NCBI GenBank assembly: GCA_020073345.1
Contig: JAIQFI010000028.1
Location: forward strand, 16,484 to 80,483
Length of the DNA: 64,000 nucleotides
Direction: 5' to 3'
Origin: Terriglobia bacterium
GTDB lineage: Bacteria > Acidobacteriota > Terriglobia > Bryobacterales > Bryobacteraceae
Shown: in pieces, positions 44,600 to 53,995 of the stretch
How positions within the stretch are numbered: position 1 is the stretch's first letter
How the letters are laid out: each line of letters starts with the position of its first letter
Program-made: the position numbers and the translations under genes
Notes under the pieces: model-generated
What the model saw: only the letters and a program-made list of their open reading frames with translations
Told to the model about the DNA's origin: nothing
Database searches by the model: none

Positions 44600-45631
44600 T
44601 TATCGGAACGCCGACTTCCCTTGGCGATCCTCTTCTGCCTTAATACTGGGGCCGTAGAGCTTCTCGAAGAATCCTTCGCGCACCAACCGGTCGACGGCGG
44701 CGTTATCGACTACAGCGCGGAAATCGAATTTCTTCAACTGCGCCGCCGATTGGGCGTCCACCGGATGGTCGATCATGTAGCGAACCGCGGCCGCGCCGAG
44801 ATACGGCACCCGCTCGAAGGTGTTGGTGCGGGCGTAGTAATCATACACGCGCTCGATGTCGGCGGGATCGTCATTCTTGTTGTACTTGAGATAAGCCTTC
44901 ACCGCGAAGGCCTTGTCCTCATAGAAACGCTTGATGGCTTCGGCGTGGACCTTGATCATGAGCTCGGGCAGCTTTGGATCGGCCGCGGCGAGGCTCTTCT
45001 TATACAAGTAAACCGTAGGCGCGTAGATGTCGTCGTAATCGCTGGTGTTCGCTAGGCTCTTGAAACCGCGCTGTTCCAGCTTGAAATAGATGGGCGCGGT
45101 GAGCATGGTCGCATCCACGCGGCCACTCAAGAGAGCCGCCGCCCGGCCGTTCACATCCGTGCCAATCGGAACCCACTGGACATCCCTGGGGCCCAGCCCG
45201 AACTTGGACAGCAATCCGACGGCGTAGTTATACGGCGCGTCGCCGAGCTGGCTGACGCCGATCGTCTTGCCCTTGAGGTCGCGGACGGTAGCGAAGTTGT
45301 CGGACGCCATCAACGCGAACAGGCTCTTCCGGTACGGGCTGCCGATCATCACCAGAGAACCGTCTTTCGAAGACGCCTGCATGGCCTGCTCGAGGGGATA
45401 GTTGGTCATCTGCGCGTCGCCGCTGACGATCATCGCGACCGCGGCCGGATGCACCGCGAACACCAGTTTCGCCTTCATCCCATATTTTTCGAAATAGCCG
45501 CCTTCCTGGGCAATGTACAGCGGCCAGGTGGTCCCGGTGCGAGTAGCAAAGTTGATGGTGATATCGCGCAGCGGCGTCTGGCCGTACGCGGCGAGGACGG
45601 CCAATAATAACGACGTAAGAACTTTGAGCAC
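44600..45631 (-). CDS. ABC substrate-binding protein, NMT1/SsuA type
   Basis: 343 residues from GTG 45631, overlapping the DUF1080 stop. Signal peptide MLKVLTSLLLAVLAAYGQ. NMT1-type fold: INFATRTGTTWPLYIAQEGGYFEKYGM, then LKGKTIGVSQLGDAPYNYAVGLL. It binds sulfonates, thiamine precursors or taurine-like ligands in most cases. No permease or ATPase is near, so it may serve another system or act alone. Confidence 0.82.
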   Translation of the reverse strand: MLKVLTSLLLAVLAAYGQTPLRDITINFATRTGTTWPLYIAQEGGYFEKYGMKAKLVFAVHPAAVAMIVSGDAQMTNYPLEQAMQASSKDGSLVMIGSPYRKSLFALMASDNFATVRDLKGKTIGVSQLGDAPYNYAVGLLSKFGLGPRDVQWVPIGTDVNGRAAALLSGRVDATMLTAPIYFKLEQRGFKSLANTSDYDDIYAPTVYLYKKSLAAADPKLPELMIKVHAEAIKRFYEDKAFAVKAYLKYNKNDDPADIERVYDYYARTNTFERVPYLGAAAVRYMIDHPVDAQSAAQLKKFDFRAVVDNAAVDRLVREGFFEKLYGPSIKAEEDRQGKSAFR

Positions 45632-46416
45632 TATTTCTCCGGCCGATCATAAACGGCGAGCCGCCGAATCCAGATGTTGCGATATCGCACCGGCTGCTGG
45701 TGGTCCTGCAAAACCAGGGAATCCTCGGCGGGCTGCGCCGCGTATTGCGCGAGCTGGCGATGCACGGTCGCCCCCATCAACACCTGGCGATTGTGCAGGA
45801 GCACTCCGTTAAGGAACACCGTGGCATATGCGGGCTTGACCAATTTCCCCGCTTCGAATTTGGGAGCCTCGAAAACGATGTCATAACTTTGCCATTCGCC
45901 CGGCTTGCGCGTCGCATTCGCGAGCGGCGGCCATTGCCCATAGAGCGCTCCGGCCTGTCCATCGGCGTAGGTCGGATTCTGGTAGGAATCGAGCACCTGA
46001 ACTTCGTAGCGGCCTTGCAGGAAGATCCCGCTATTGCCGCGATTCTGGCTGTTGCCGCGGATTTCGACCGGAGCGGCCCATTCCACGTGCAACTGAACAT
46101 CACCGAACTTCTGTTTGGTGGCGAGGTCGCCGGCGCCGGGTACTACTTGGAGATAACCATCGGCGACCTTCCAACTTCCACGTCCCTGGCTTTGCCATTG
46201 GGATAAATCCTTGCCGTCGAACAGCACGATTGCATCGGAGGGCGCGCCGCCCGCCTGGGCCCCGGGCGTCACCACCGGCGGGTGCGGCCGTTGCGGATCG
46301 TGAACGTGGAACGGAAGGCCGGGGAGCATGGGTGTATCGTCGTAACCGAGATCGTGATTCACGCTTTGACCGAAAATCGCGAACGCGGTGAGGAGTACCA
46401 GAAGAATTCGCTGCAC
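45631..46416 (-). CDS. Secreted DUF1080 (3-keto-disaccharide hydrolase) protein
   Basis: 261 residues from GTG 46416, chosen for GGAGG 8 nt upstream and a clean signal peptide (QRILLVLLTAFAIFGQ); an upstream ATG at 46437 lacks a site. Jelly-roll lectin-like DUF1080: IVLFDGKDLSQWQSQGRG, WKVADGYLQVVPG, SGIFLQGRYEVQVLDSY, and the C-terminal RYRNIWIRRL. The family includes 3-keto-glycoside hydrolases acting on oxidised sugars. First gene of an operon with the binding protein and cyclase. Confidence 0.82.
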   Translation of the reverse strand: MQRILLVLLTAFAIFGQSVNHDLGYDDTPMLPGLPFHVHDPQRPHPPVVTPGAQAGGAPSDAIVLFDGKDLSQWQSQGRGSWKVADGYLQVVPGAGDLATKQKFGDVQLHVEWAAPVEIRGNSQNRGNSGIFLQGRYEVQVLDSYQNPTYADGQAGALYGQWPPLANATRKPGEWQSYDIVFEAPKFEAGKLVKPAYATVFLNGVLLHNRQVLMGATVHRQLAQYAAQPAEDSLVLQDHQQPVRYRNIWIRRLAVYDRPEK

Positions 46417-46476
46417 AGCCCATCCTCCCTGCGCCATAGTAACGCACCTGTTTCCAGCATGCCATCCTTGAACTGA

Positions 46477-47532
46477 ATGCAGGGCTCTTCCACGCGCGCC
46501 GCCGGGATTACGCTGGTAGTCTTGCTGACGGCCGCCGCGGCGTTGTGCCTGCTGATGGTCTGGCCGTTTGCCGCCACCATCATCGGGGCGGCGGTTCTGG
46601 CGGTGGTTTGTTATCCGCTGCACGAACGGCTTCAGAACCGGGTGACCTGGCCGGGATTGGCGGCTTCGCTCTCGACTCTTCTGGTGTTGATCGCATTTTT
46701 GGTGCCGTTTGCTTTGCTCGTGACCACTGTCACGCAGGAGTTACGCGCGGCGTTCCAAGCGCTGGATCCCGGTGCGTCCGGGCAGGGAGCCAGCCGAATT
46801 TGGGCGGCGCTCGATCGTCCACTGGCGGCGGTGGGAACATGGCTCGGAATGCAACCCAGTGAACTCCGTTCCCTGCTGGCGGCTCGTCTCCAGGAAGCCG
46901 GTGCGGCTGTGCTGGGCAACATCATCGCCGTACTCGGCGCGGCGGGCGGCGGCGTAGTGAAGATCGTCATCGGCGTCGGGACCCTGTATTGCATGTTTCT
47001 CTACGGCGGCCGCCTGCACAAAAACGTGGTGGTCTTGTCGCCGCTCGGGCCGCAGCGAACGGAAACATTATTGAACACGGTACACGAAATGGTGATCGCG
47101 AGCTTCTATGGTGTCATCGCCGTGGCGGCTGCGCAGGGTCTTCTGTGCGGGCTGGGAGCATGGATCGCGGGCCTGCCGTCGCCGACGCTGTGGGGCGTGG
47201 CGGCGGCAGTGGTGTCGGTCCTGCCCCTGTTCGGCTCGGCGCTGGTTTGGCTGCCGGCGGCGATCGTATTGTTCGTCCAGGGATCCATCGGACGAGGTGT
47301 GTTCATGCTGATCTGGGGAGCCGGCCTGGTGGGCACGATCGACAATTTCGTCCGCCCGCTCGTGGTGATGACCAAGTTGCCGGTTCACCCGTTGGTGGTG
47401 TTCGTCGCCATGCTGGGTGGAGTGGAAGCGTTCGGGCTGATGGGCATTCTGTTCGGTCCCGTGATTCTGGCCGTAACCATGGCGCTGTTTCGCATGCTCC
47501 GCGAGGAGATAGGCGGCAGTGAGCGACGATAA
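46477..47532 (+). CDS. AI-2E family transporter (PerM-like permease)
   Basis: 351 residues with about seven or eight transmembrane helices in the AI-2E/PF01594 arrangement: an N-terminal pair, a long soluble loop (LDPGASGQGASRIW, then DLRSLLAARLQEA-like), and a C-terminal set ending VGTIDNFVRPLVVMTKLPVHPLV. The C-terminal LMGILFGPVILAV is the family signature. Substrate ranges from autoinducer-2 to ions and peptides and is not settled. The stop overlaps the P-type ATPase start by 14 bp. Confidence 0.85.
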   Translation: MQGSSTRAAGITLVVLLTAAAALCLLMVWPFAATIIGAAVLAVVCYPLHERLQNRVTWPGLAASLSTLLVLIAFLVPFALLVTTVTQELRAAFQALDPGASGQGASRIWAALDRPLAAVGTWLGMQPSELRSLLAARLQEAGAAVLGNIIAVLGAAGGGVVKIVIGVGTLYCMFLYGGRLHKNVVVLSPLGPQRTETLLNTVHEMVIASFYGVIAVAAAQGLLCGLGAWIAGLPSPTLWGVAAAVVSVLPLFGSALVWLPAAIVLFVQGSIGRGVFMLIWGAGLVGTIDNFVRPLVVMTKLPVHPLVVFVAMLGGVEAFGLMGILFGPVILAVTMALFRMLREEIGGSERR

Positions 47533-50143
47533 GCCCACCTGGCACGGCATGACCGTGGAGGTTGTGGAGCGGCAGCTCCAGACCACGCGCGAATGCGGTC
47601 TTTCCGGCGAAGAAGTTTCGCTGCGGCGCGCGCGGCACGGTCCGAATTCGATCCGCGAAGCCCAGCCCAAAAGCCCCTGGCGGATTTTCGCGGCGCAGTT
47701 TGCCGACTTCATGATCGTAGTCCTGCTGGCGGCCGCGGTGATCGCCGGATTCCTGGGAGAGCCCGCGGACACCGTGGCGATCGTAGCGATCGTGGTGTTG
47801 AATGCGGTGATCGGCTTCGTACAGGAATATCGCGCCGAGCACGCCATGGCCGCGCTCAGGAAATTGGCCGCTCACCAGGCGCGCGCAGTGCGAAGCGGAG
47901 AACCAGCCACGGTCCCGGCAGCCGACCTGGTTCCCGGCGACGTTGTGCTTCTGGAAGCCGGTAACGTGGTCCCGGCCGACTTGCGAGTGACGGAAGCCGC
48001 ACAGCTCCGTATCGGCGAGGCCGCACTGACCGGCGAATCCCAGCCGGCGGAAAAGCATTCAAACCCGGTGGACCCGGACCCGAAGTCCGCGCTGGGTGAC
48101 CGCGCCAGCATGGCTTATAAAGGGACCATCGTTCACTACGGACGCGGCCGAGGGATCGTAGTGGCGACCGGAATGCGGACCGAGCTGGGGCGGATTGCGG
48201 AGATGCTCGACGAGCGCTCCGAAGCTCAAACTCCTTTGCAGCGGCGGCTGGCGCACTTTGGCAGGTATCTGGCGCTGGGCGCGCTGGCGATCTGCGCGGT
48301 GATTTTCGCGGTGGGGGTCCAGCGAGGCGAGCCGCTGGTGCGCATGTTCCTCACTTCGGTGAGCCTGGCCGTGGCGGCGATTCCCGAAGCGCTTCCCGCC
48401 GTGGTGACCATCACGCTCGCCCTGGGCGCCCGGCGGATGTTGCGACACCGCGCGTTGGTGCGGCGTCTTCCTGCCGTGGAGACGCTCGGCTCGGTCACCT
48501 ACATCTGTTCGGACAAGACCGGAACGCTGACTGAAAACAGGATGCGGGCGACCGTGGTTTACCTCGCCGGCCGGTTATACACCCTCCCCGCGGAAACGGA
48601 AAACGGCGAGCCATGGACGATGTTCTTCACGGCGCTCGCTGTGAGCAACGACGCGCATCGGAACGCGCGCGGGGAAGTCACGGGCGATCCCACCGAAGCC
48701 GCGCTGCTGGAGGCAGCGCTCGCCGCGGGTTTCGACAAGGCGGCTCTGCTCTCCACGCTACCGCGGGTCGCGGAATATCCGTTCGATTCGGAGCGCAAAC
48801 GCATGACCACGCTGCACCAATCGCCAGACGGGGTGGTCGCCTTCGTGAAGGGCGCTCCCGAGGCTGTGCTGGAGCGCTGCCAGAACGTGGACCGGACGGC
48901 CGTCGCGGCGGCCGCCGACAGGATGGCCGCCGACGGACTCCGCGTGCTCGCCATGGCGTATCGCGTTTGGCCGAGTTGGGACCCAAACGCGGGCGCCGAC
49001 GCCGCCGAAGACTCGCTCACGTTCCTCGGATTGGCCGGCCTGATCGATCCGCCGCGCGCCGAAGTGCTGGAATCAGTTCGCGTCTGCCGCCAGGCCGGAA
49101 TCGTTCCCGTCATGATCACCGGGGATCACCCGGCCACGGCTTTGGCCATCGCGAGGCACTTGGGGATCGCGTCGGGGGATGATCGCGCGGTCACCGGTCC
49201 TGAACTGGCGGCGATGCCGGAGCGCGAGCTGGAAGAGCACGTCAAGAAAATACGCGTGTACGCACGCGTCGATCCCGCCCAGAAGCTGCGTATCGTCGAA
49301 GCGCTGCAGAAACAGGGGGAATTCGTGGCCATGACCGGCGACGGCGTGAACGACGCTCCTGCCTTGCAGCGCTCCGATATCGGCGTGGCCATGGGCCGCA
49401 GCGGCACCGACGTCGCGCGAGAAGCGTCGGACCTGGTTCTGCTGGACGATAACTTCGCCACCATCGTCGCGGCGGTGCGGGAAGGCCGCCACATTTTCGA
49501 AAACATCCGCAAGTTCGTCAAGTTCATCATGGCCAGCAACGCGGCCGAGATCTGGACGCTCTTTCTGGCGCCGCTGCTGGGCCTGCCAGTGCCGCTCTTG
49601 CCGATTCACATCCTGTGGACCAATCTGGTCACCGACGGGTTGCCGGGTCTCGCTCTTGCCGTGGAGCCGGAGGAGCGATCTCTGATGGATCGCCCGCCCC
49701 GGCCGCCCGCCGAGAGCCTGTTCGCCCGCGGCCTCTGGCAGCACGTGGTTTGGGTCGGTCTGATGATCGCGGGACTGTCGATCTTTTCACAGGCCTATGC
49801 CATTCGCTCGGGATCGGCACACTGGCAAACCATCGTGTTCACGGTGCTGACCGTTTCGCAGATGGCCCACGTGATGGCCGTGCGATCGGATACCGAGTCG
49901 CTATTGCGGCTCGGCGTGTTTTCTAACTTGCCGCTGTTGGGGGCCGTGGCGCTCACGGTGGGTTTGCAGATGGCCGTGATCTATTGGCCGCCGTTTCAGC
50001 GAGTGTTCAAAACCGCTGCCCTCAGCGCGGGCGAGCTGCTGTTCACGCTGGCGCTGTGCCTCCTGGTGCTGATCGCGGTCGAAATCGAGAAGTGGCTAGC
50101 CCGGCGCGGGTGGATTTACTCGACAAGTTCCAAGACTGCGTGA
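47519..50143 (+). CDS. P-type cation-transporting ATPase, calcium-type (P2A-like)
   Basis: 874 residues from GTG 47519 inside the end of the permease gene. Complete P-type core: TGES motif in ALTGESQPA, phosphorylated Asp332 in [43 protein letters not shown], and ten transmembrane segments. TM4 has [11 protein letters not shown] where SERCA has PEGLP, and TM6 has the LWTNLVTDG motif. It probably exports Ca2+ or Mn2+ using ATP. It is convergent with and overlaps the acyl-CoA synthetase gene by 28 bp. Confidence 0.9.
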   Translation: MSDDKPTWHGMTVEVVERQLQTTRECGLSGEEVSLRRARHGPNSIREAQPKSPWRIFAAQFADFMIVVLLAAAVIAGFLGEPADTVAIVAIVVLNAVIGFVQEYRAEHAMAALRKLAAHQARAVRSGEPATVPAADLVPGDVVLLEAGNVVPADLRVTEAAQLRIGEAALTGESQPAEKHSNPVDPDPKSALGDRASMAYKGTIVHYGRGRGIVVATGMRTELGRIAEMLDERSEAQTPLQRRLAHFGRYLALGALAICAVIFAVGVQRGEPLVRMFLTSVSLAVAAIPEALPAVVTITLALGARRMLRHRALVRRLPAVETLGSVTYICSDKTGTLTENRMRATVVYLAGRLYTLPAETENGEPWTMFFTALAVSNDAHRNARGEVTGDPTEAALLEAALAAGFDKAALLSTLPRVAEYPFDSERKRMTTLHQSPDGVVAFVKGAPEAVLERCQNVDRTAVAAAADRMAADGLRVLAMAYRVWPSWDPNAGADAAEDSLTFLGLAGLIDPPRAEVLESVRVCRQAGIVPVMITGDHPATALAIARHLGIASGDDRAVTGPELAAMPERELEEHVKKIRVYARVDPAQKLRIVEALQKQGEFVAMTGDGVNDAPALQRSDIGVAMGRSGTDVAREASDLVLLDDNFATIVAAVREGRHIFENIRKFVKFIMASNAAEIWTLFLAPLLGLPVPLLPIHILWTNLVTDGLPGLALAVEPEERSLMDRPPRPPAESLFARGLWQHVVWVGLMIAGLSIFSQAYAIRSGSAHWQTIVFTVLTVSQMAHVMAVRSDTESLLRLGVFSNLPLLGAVALTVGLQMAVIYWPPFQRVFKTAALSAGELLFTLALCLLVLIAVEIEKWLARRGWIYSTSSKTA

Positions 50144-52833
50144 ATGACGTCCTGATCCGGCTCCAGACGGAACCCGAGCAGGCGGCAGATCTCGATCATC
50201 TGGAGGTTTTCCGGAAGAATTTCGGCGGTCACGCGATCGAGCTTCTCGGCCCGGGCGATCTCCACCAGCCGGCGCCACAGCTCGGTGCCGAGCCCGTGGC
50301 CCTGATATGCATCCGCGATCAGCACGGCCAGTTCCGCCTCGTTGGCGGCGTGGGCTTTGGCCAGGCGGCCCACAGCCAGGATCTCCGTGTCGTGTCTGGA
50401 CGCGTCCAGGCGCACGGCCACTAGCGCAATTTCGCGATTGTAGTCGTTGAAGCAGATCCGGACCAGACGCTCGTGCGAAACCCGCTCGGCGAGATTCACC
50501 AGGTGAAAATAGCGGAGGTACACGCTGCGCTCGGAGAGCTTGCCGTGGAACCGGACCATCAGGGGCTCGTCCTCGGGACGAATCGGACGAATCAGTACCT
50601 CCTCGCCGTCTTCAAACTTCCATGGGCGTGAGTACTGCGCCGGGTAGGGCCGGATCGCCGATTCCGGCGGATAAACCACTTCGCGTGGATGCAGAACCAC
50701 GCGCGCGTCCAGCGCCAGCAGTTGCGCCGGCCCGGCGAGCAGAGGATTAATGTCGATTTCCTTAATCCATTTCTGTTCCACCACCAGGTAGCTGAAGCGC
50801 ACCAGCAGCCGTTCGAGTGCGACCAGGTCCACGGGCTTGCGCCCGCGCACACCACCCAGCGCGTGAAAGATCATGGTGCGTTCCATCAAACGGCGCGCCA
50901 GCGTGGTGTTGAGCGGCGGCAGGCCAATCGCGCGGTCCTTGTACACCTCCACCAACTGCCCGCCTCCCCCGAAGAGCAGAACCGGTCCGAACTGCGGATC
51001 GAGGCTCGATCCGAGAATCAGCTCGTAGCCGTCCGCGCGGACCATCGGTTGAACCGTGACGCCCAGAAAGTTCTTAACGCCGGCCGCGCGCGTGACGGCG
51101 TCGAGAATGGTTTGGTAAGCACTCCGGACAGCGGCGTCGTCCGGGAGATTGAGCTGGACGCCGCCCACGTCGGTCTTGTGCGTGATCGTCTCGGAATGGA
51201 GTTTGAGCACCACCGGATATCCGATGCGCCGCGCTGTCTCTACGGCCTGATCGGCGCTGGTGGCGATCACGGTTTCGACGGTGGGGATTCCGTAGGCCGC
51301 CAAAAGCGCCTTGGATTCGACTTCCGTCAGCAACGTTCGGCCCTTACCGCGAGCCTTCGCGATGGCCTCGGTGGCCTGCGCGCGAGCTTCGGCCTTGAGG
51401 GCGGCTTCGGGATCTTCGGATTCGAACGCTTCGGGCGTTTCGTACAAAGCCTGCAGATTCGCACTGTAACGCCACATCGACTGGAACACGCGCGCGGCGG
51501 AATCGGGATAGCTGTAGGTGGGAATGCGCGCGCGATTGAGCGCGGCCTCGCCCGCGGCGACGTCCTGGCCGCCCATCCAGCTCGCGATGACCGGTTTATT
51601 GGGGAGCTTGGCAAACGGCGCGATCTTTTCCGCAACTGCCAGCGGGTCGGACATGGCCTGTGGCGCCAGGACCACCAGCAACCCGTCCGTAGAAGGATCT
51701 TGCGCGGCGAGACTCACGGCCTGCGCGTAACGGTCGGCGCTGGCGTCTCCTAGAATGTCGACCGGATTCTGGTGGCTCCAGTGGGGCGGGAGGATCTCGT
51801 TCAACTTGCCAATGGTCTCTGCCGACAGCGCGGCGAGCTGGCCGCCGGCGCTCAGCAGCGCGTCCGCGGCTAGCACGGCTGCGCCGCCCGCATTGGTCAC
51901 GATGGTCAGTTTGGGGCCGCGCGGGCGAGGCTGCTTGTCGAGTGCTTCGGATAAGTCGAACAGCTCGGCGATGGTGTCGACGCGCAGCACGCCGCACCTC
52001 CGGAACGCCGCTTCGAGCACAGCATCCTGCCCGGTCAAAGCTCCGGTGTGGGATGCGGCGGCCTTCGCGGCGGCTTCGGTGCGGCCGGGCTTCAGCACGA
52101 TGATCGGCTTCGATAGTGCGACCTCCCGCGCGGCCGACAGGAATTTGCCGGCATCGGCGATCGATTCCATGTAGATGATGATGCTGCGGGTCTGAGGATC
52201 GTCGCCCAGATACTGGATCAGATCGCCCCAGCCCACATCGAGCATCGATCCCACCGACACGAAGGCGCTGAAGCCGACATTTTCCCGCTGGCTCCAGTCC
52301 AGGATGGCGGTACAAATGGCCCCGCTTTGACTGATCAGTCCGAGATGGCCGGGGCGGGCCATGGAGCTGGCGAAGGTGGCGTTCAAATGCGCGTGCGGGC
52401 TCATCACACCCAGGCAATTGGGCCCGATCAGGCGAACATCTCCATGGCGGGCTTCGCGCAGGGCCTCCTGCTCTAGCAGCATTCCCCTCTCGCCCGTCTC
52501 GCGGAATCCTGCGCTGATGATGATCGCGCCCTGGACGCCGGCGTCGGCGCACTGTTTCACGACGCCCGGAACCGTCTGCGCGGGCGTGACGATCACCGCG
52601 AGCTCGACGCCCCCGGGAATCGCCGCGACGTCGGGGTAGCTGGTGAGACCCAGCACCGTCGAGTGCTTCGGATTCACAGGGCAGATCGCGCCTGGAAACG
52701 ATCCCTTCTGAAGATTGGCGAGGATCGCGTGTCCCACGCTGGCGGGTCTGTCGGTAGCCCCGATAACGGCGACATTCCGGGGACGGAAGAACACCTCGAG
52801 AGGCGACACGCCAGGCTTCCGCTTGGAAGGCAT
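50116..52833 (-). CDS. ADP-forming acyl-CoA synthetase fused to a GNAT acetyltransferase
   Basis: 905 residues. Order: CoA-binding Rossmann domain (about 10-135, [20 protein letters not shown]), succinyl-CoA-synthetase-like flavodoxin domain ([23 protein letters not shown]), ATP-grasp domain about 480-700 ([31 protein letters not shown] strand), and a GNAT domain from about 735 ([37 protein letters not shown]). This is the Pat-type arrangement that forms acyl-CoA or acetylates acyl-CoA synthetases. TACCAT ends 6 nt before the ATG. Confidence 0.88.
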   Translation of the reverse strand: MPSKRKPGVSPLEVFFRPRNVAVIGATDRPASVGHAILANLQKGSFPGAICPVNPKHSTVLGLTSYPDVAAIPGGVELAVIVTPAQTVPGVVKQCADAGVQGAIIISAGFRETGERGMLLEQEALREARHGDVRLIGPNCLGVMSPHAHLNATFASSMARPGHLGLISQSGAICTAILDWSQRENVGFSAFVSVGSMLDVGWGDLIQYLGDDPQTRSIIIYMESIADAGKFLSAAREVALSKPIIVLKPGRTEAAAKAAASHTGALTGQDAVLEAAFRRCGVLRVDTIAELFDLSEALDKQPRPRGPKLTIVTNAGGAAVLAADALLSAGGQLAALSAETIGKLNEILPPHWSHQNPVDILGDASADRYAQAVSLAAQDPSTDGLLVVLAPQAMSDPLAVAEKIAPFAKLPNKPVIASWMGGQDVAAGEAALNRARIPTYSYPDSAARVFQSMWRYSANLQALYETPEAFESEDPEAALKAEARAQATEAIAKARGKGRTLLTEVESKALLAAYGIPTVETVIATSADQAVETARRIGYPVVLKLHSETITHKTDVGGVQLNLPDDAAVRSAYQTILDAVTRAAGVKNFLGVTVQPMVRADGYELILGSSLDPQFGPVLLFGGGGQLVEVYKDRAIGLPPLNTTLARRLMERTMIFHALGGVRGRKPVDLVALERLLVRFSYLVVEQKWIKEIDINPLLAGPAQLLALDARVVLHPREVVYPPESAIRPYPAQYSRPWKFEDGEEVLIRPIRPEDEPLMVRFHGKLSERSVYLRYFHLVNLAERVSHERLVRICFNDYNREIALVAVRLDASRHDTEILAVGRLAKAHAANEAELAVLIADAYQGHGLGTELWRRLVEIARAEKLDRVTAEILPENLQMIEICRLLGFRLEPDQDVIHAVLELVE

Positions 52834-52849
52834 ACTCTGATGGTATGCC
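52829..52849. promoter_or_regulatory. Palindrome containing two divergent start codons, face-to-face promoters
   Basis: Arms GGCATAC (52829-52835) and GTATGCC (52843-52849) flank a 7 bp centre. The minus-strand ATG (52831-52833) and the plus-strand ATG (52845-52847) lie in the arms, 11 bp apart. TACCAT (52840-52845, minus) ends 6 nt before the minus start; CATACT (52831-52836, plus) ends 8 nt before the plus start. Confidence 0.6.
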
Positions 52850-53936
52850 TCCGCTCCGGGGTTCTTTCTCGGCTCTGGTCTTATACGACGTCGCCGAACA
52901 AATCCGCCTGGATACTCTGCGGTCTCTGACGGGTATGGAGGCGCCGCAACGGGAGCCAGTGTTCAAACACCTGGCGCCGGACTACGTGCGTTTCGAGCGG
53001 CCGCCCGTAGTGGAGCACCTGGGTCTGGTATCCATGAGCGCCGGCGAACCATTCCAGGCCCGCATCAAGTATTTCGAGTACGGCGTGGTTAGCGTCGAAT
53101 TGAGAATGGATTTCGAAGCTACGTGGGAGGATCTGGTGCGGTTATCCGGCCGGTGGATGGCCGAACCGGAAATCGAGAGGCGGACTGCGGAGATCGTCCG
53201 CGTCCATCTGGAGCGCCTGCGAGCCGCGCTGGTCGACCCTTACGAGAGCTGGCTGAACGAGGATTACTACATCATTCACGTACGCGAGGCGCTGGACGAT
53301 CATGGCCAGCCGATGCCTGCGACCGCTTTGCTCGCGGAACACGGGAGACATGTTGCGCAGATCGTCCGCGGGGAAGCCTCACCTCTATCGCAATCCGAAC
53401 AGAACGAAGCTTTGCAGGCTGCTCTCTCCTACTATCCTAGTGACCTGATCGTGGCTGGATGGGTCGCGGCGTTCGTGTACGATACACCGGAAGGCGCCGC
53501 CCCCGCGATTCAGCTCCTGGAATACGCCAATACGCAATTATTGGAATTTCGCCACTATGACGAAGTTCTCACCCGCGTGCTGAATAACGTCTACCGGATG
53601 CTGGGGCACAGAGGACGATTCCTGCGCCGCTGGAAGATGGCAGGCGAGGCCGAACGTCTCAACGCCATGCGCCTGGACGTCCGGGAGCTGGCCGAGCGGA
53701 CCGACAACTCCATCAAGTTCCTGAGTGATATGTTTTATGCGCGTGCCTACCGCGTCGCGGCCAACCGGGTTGGTGTTCCCGATTACCGTAATCTGGTCGA
53801 TCAAAAGCTCAAGATCGCTGGTGAACTCTATGAGGTCATGGTGAACGAGTTCCACCAAGCGCGGGCGTTCGTGCTGGAAGCCATGGTGGTGGCGATCCTG
53901 GTTATCGAGCTCATCGACGTGTTTTCCCGGCGCTGA
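52845..53936 (+). CDS. RMD1/DUF155-like protein with C-terminal membrane helix
   Basis: 363 residues from ATG 52845. N-terminal segment [21 protein letters not shown]; an [24 protein letters not shown] core resembling the F-x-GVVVFW region of RMD1/YagE (PF02582) proteins; long helical middle; C-terminal [17 protein letters not shown] as one transmembrane helix preceded by a Lys/helix stretch, as in that family. Mitochondrial RMD1 relatives act in magnesium or respiratory-complex biology; bacterial roles are unknown. Family assignment is moderate. Confidence 0.6.
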   Translation: MPPLRGSFSALVLYDVAEQIRLDTLRSLTGMEAPQREPVFKHLAPDYVRFERPPVVEHLGLVSMSAGEPFQARIKYFEYGVVSVELRMDFEATWEDLVRLSGRWMAEPEIERRTAEIVRVHLERLRAALVDPYESWLNEDYYIIHVREALDDHGQPMPATALLAEHGRHVAQIVRGEASPLSQSEQNEALQAALSYYPSDLIVAGWVAAFVYDTPEGAAPAIQLLEYANTQLLEFRHYDEVLTRVLNNVYRMLGHRGRFLRRWKMAGEAERLNAMRLDVRELAERTDNSIKFLSDMFYARAYRVAANRVGVPDYRNLVDQKLKIAGELYEVMVNEFHQARAFVLEAMVVAILVIELIDVFSRR

Positions 53937-53942
53937 TCTCGA

Positions 53943-53988
53943 GTGGGGCAGGTTTTCAACCTGCGCACAGGATACAATCCTGTCCCAC
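53943..53988. repeat. Dispersed multi-hairpin repeat, copy 1
   Basis: GTGGGGCAGG (53943-53952) pairs with CCTGTCCCAC (53979-53988); inside are hairpins CAGGTT/AACCTG and ACAGGAT/ATCCTGT. The first 24 bases match those of the copy at 63272. It lies between the convergent RMD1-like gene and PEPCK gene and may end transcription. Confidence 0.65.
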
Positions 53989-53995
53989 ATGGCCT

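Noticed and set aside
51596..52966. 456-codon minus-strand ORF inside the acyl-CoA synthetase gene
   Set aside because: Arg-rich shadow in another frame of a clearly coding gene.
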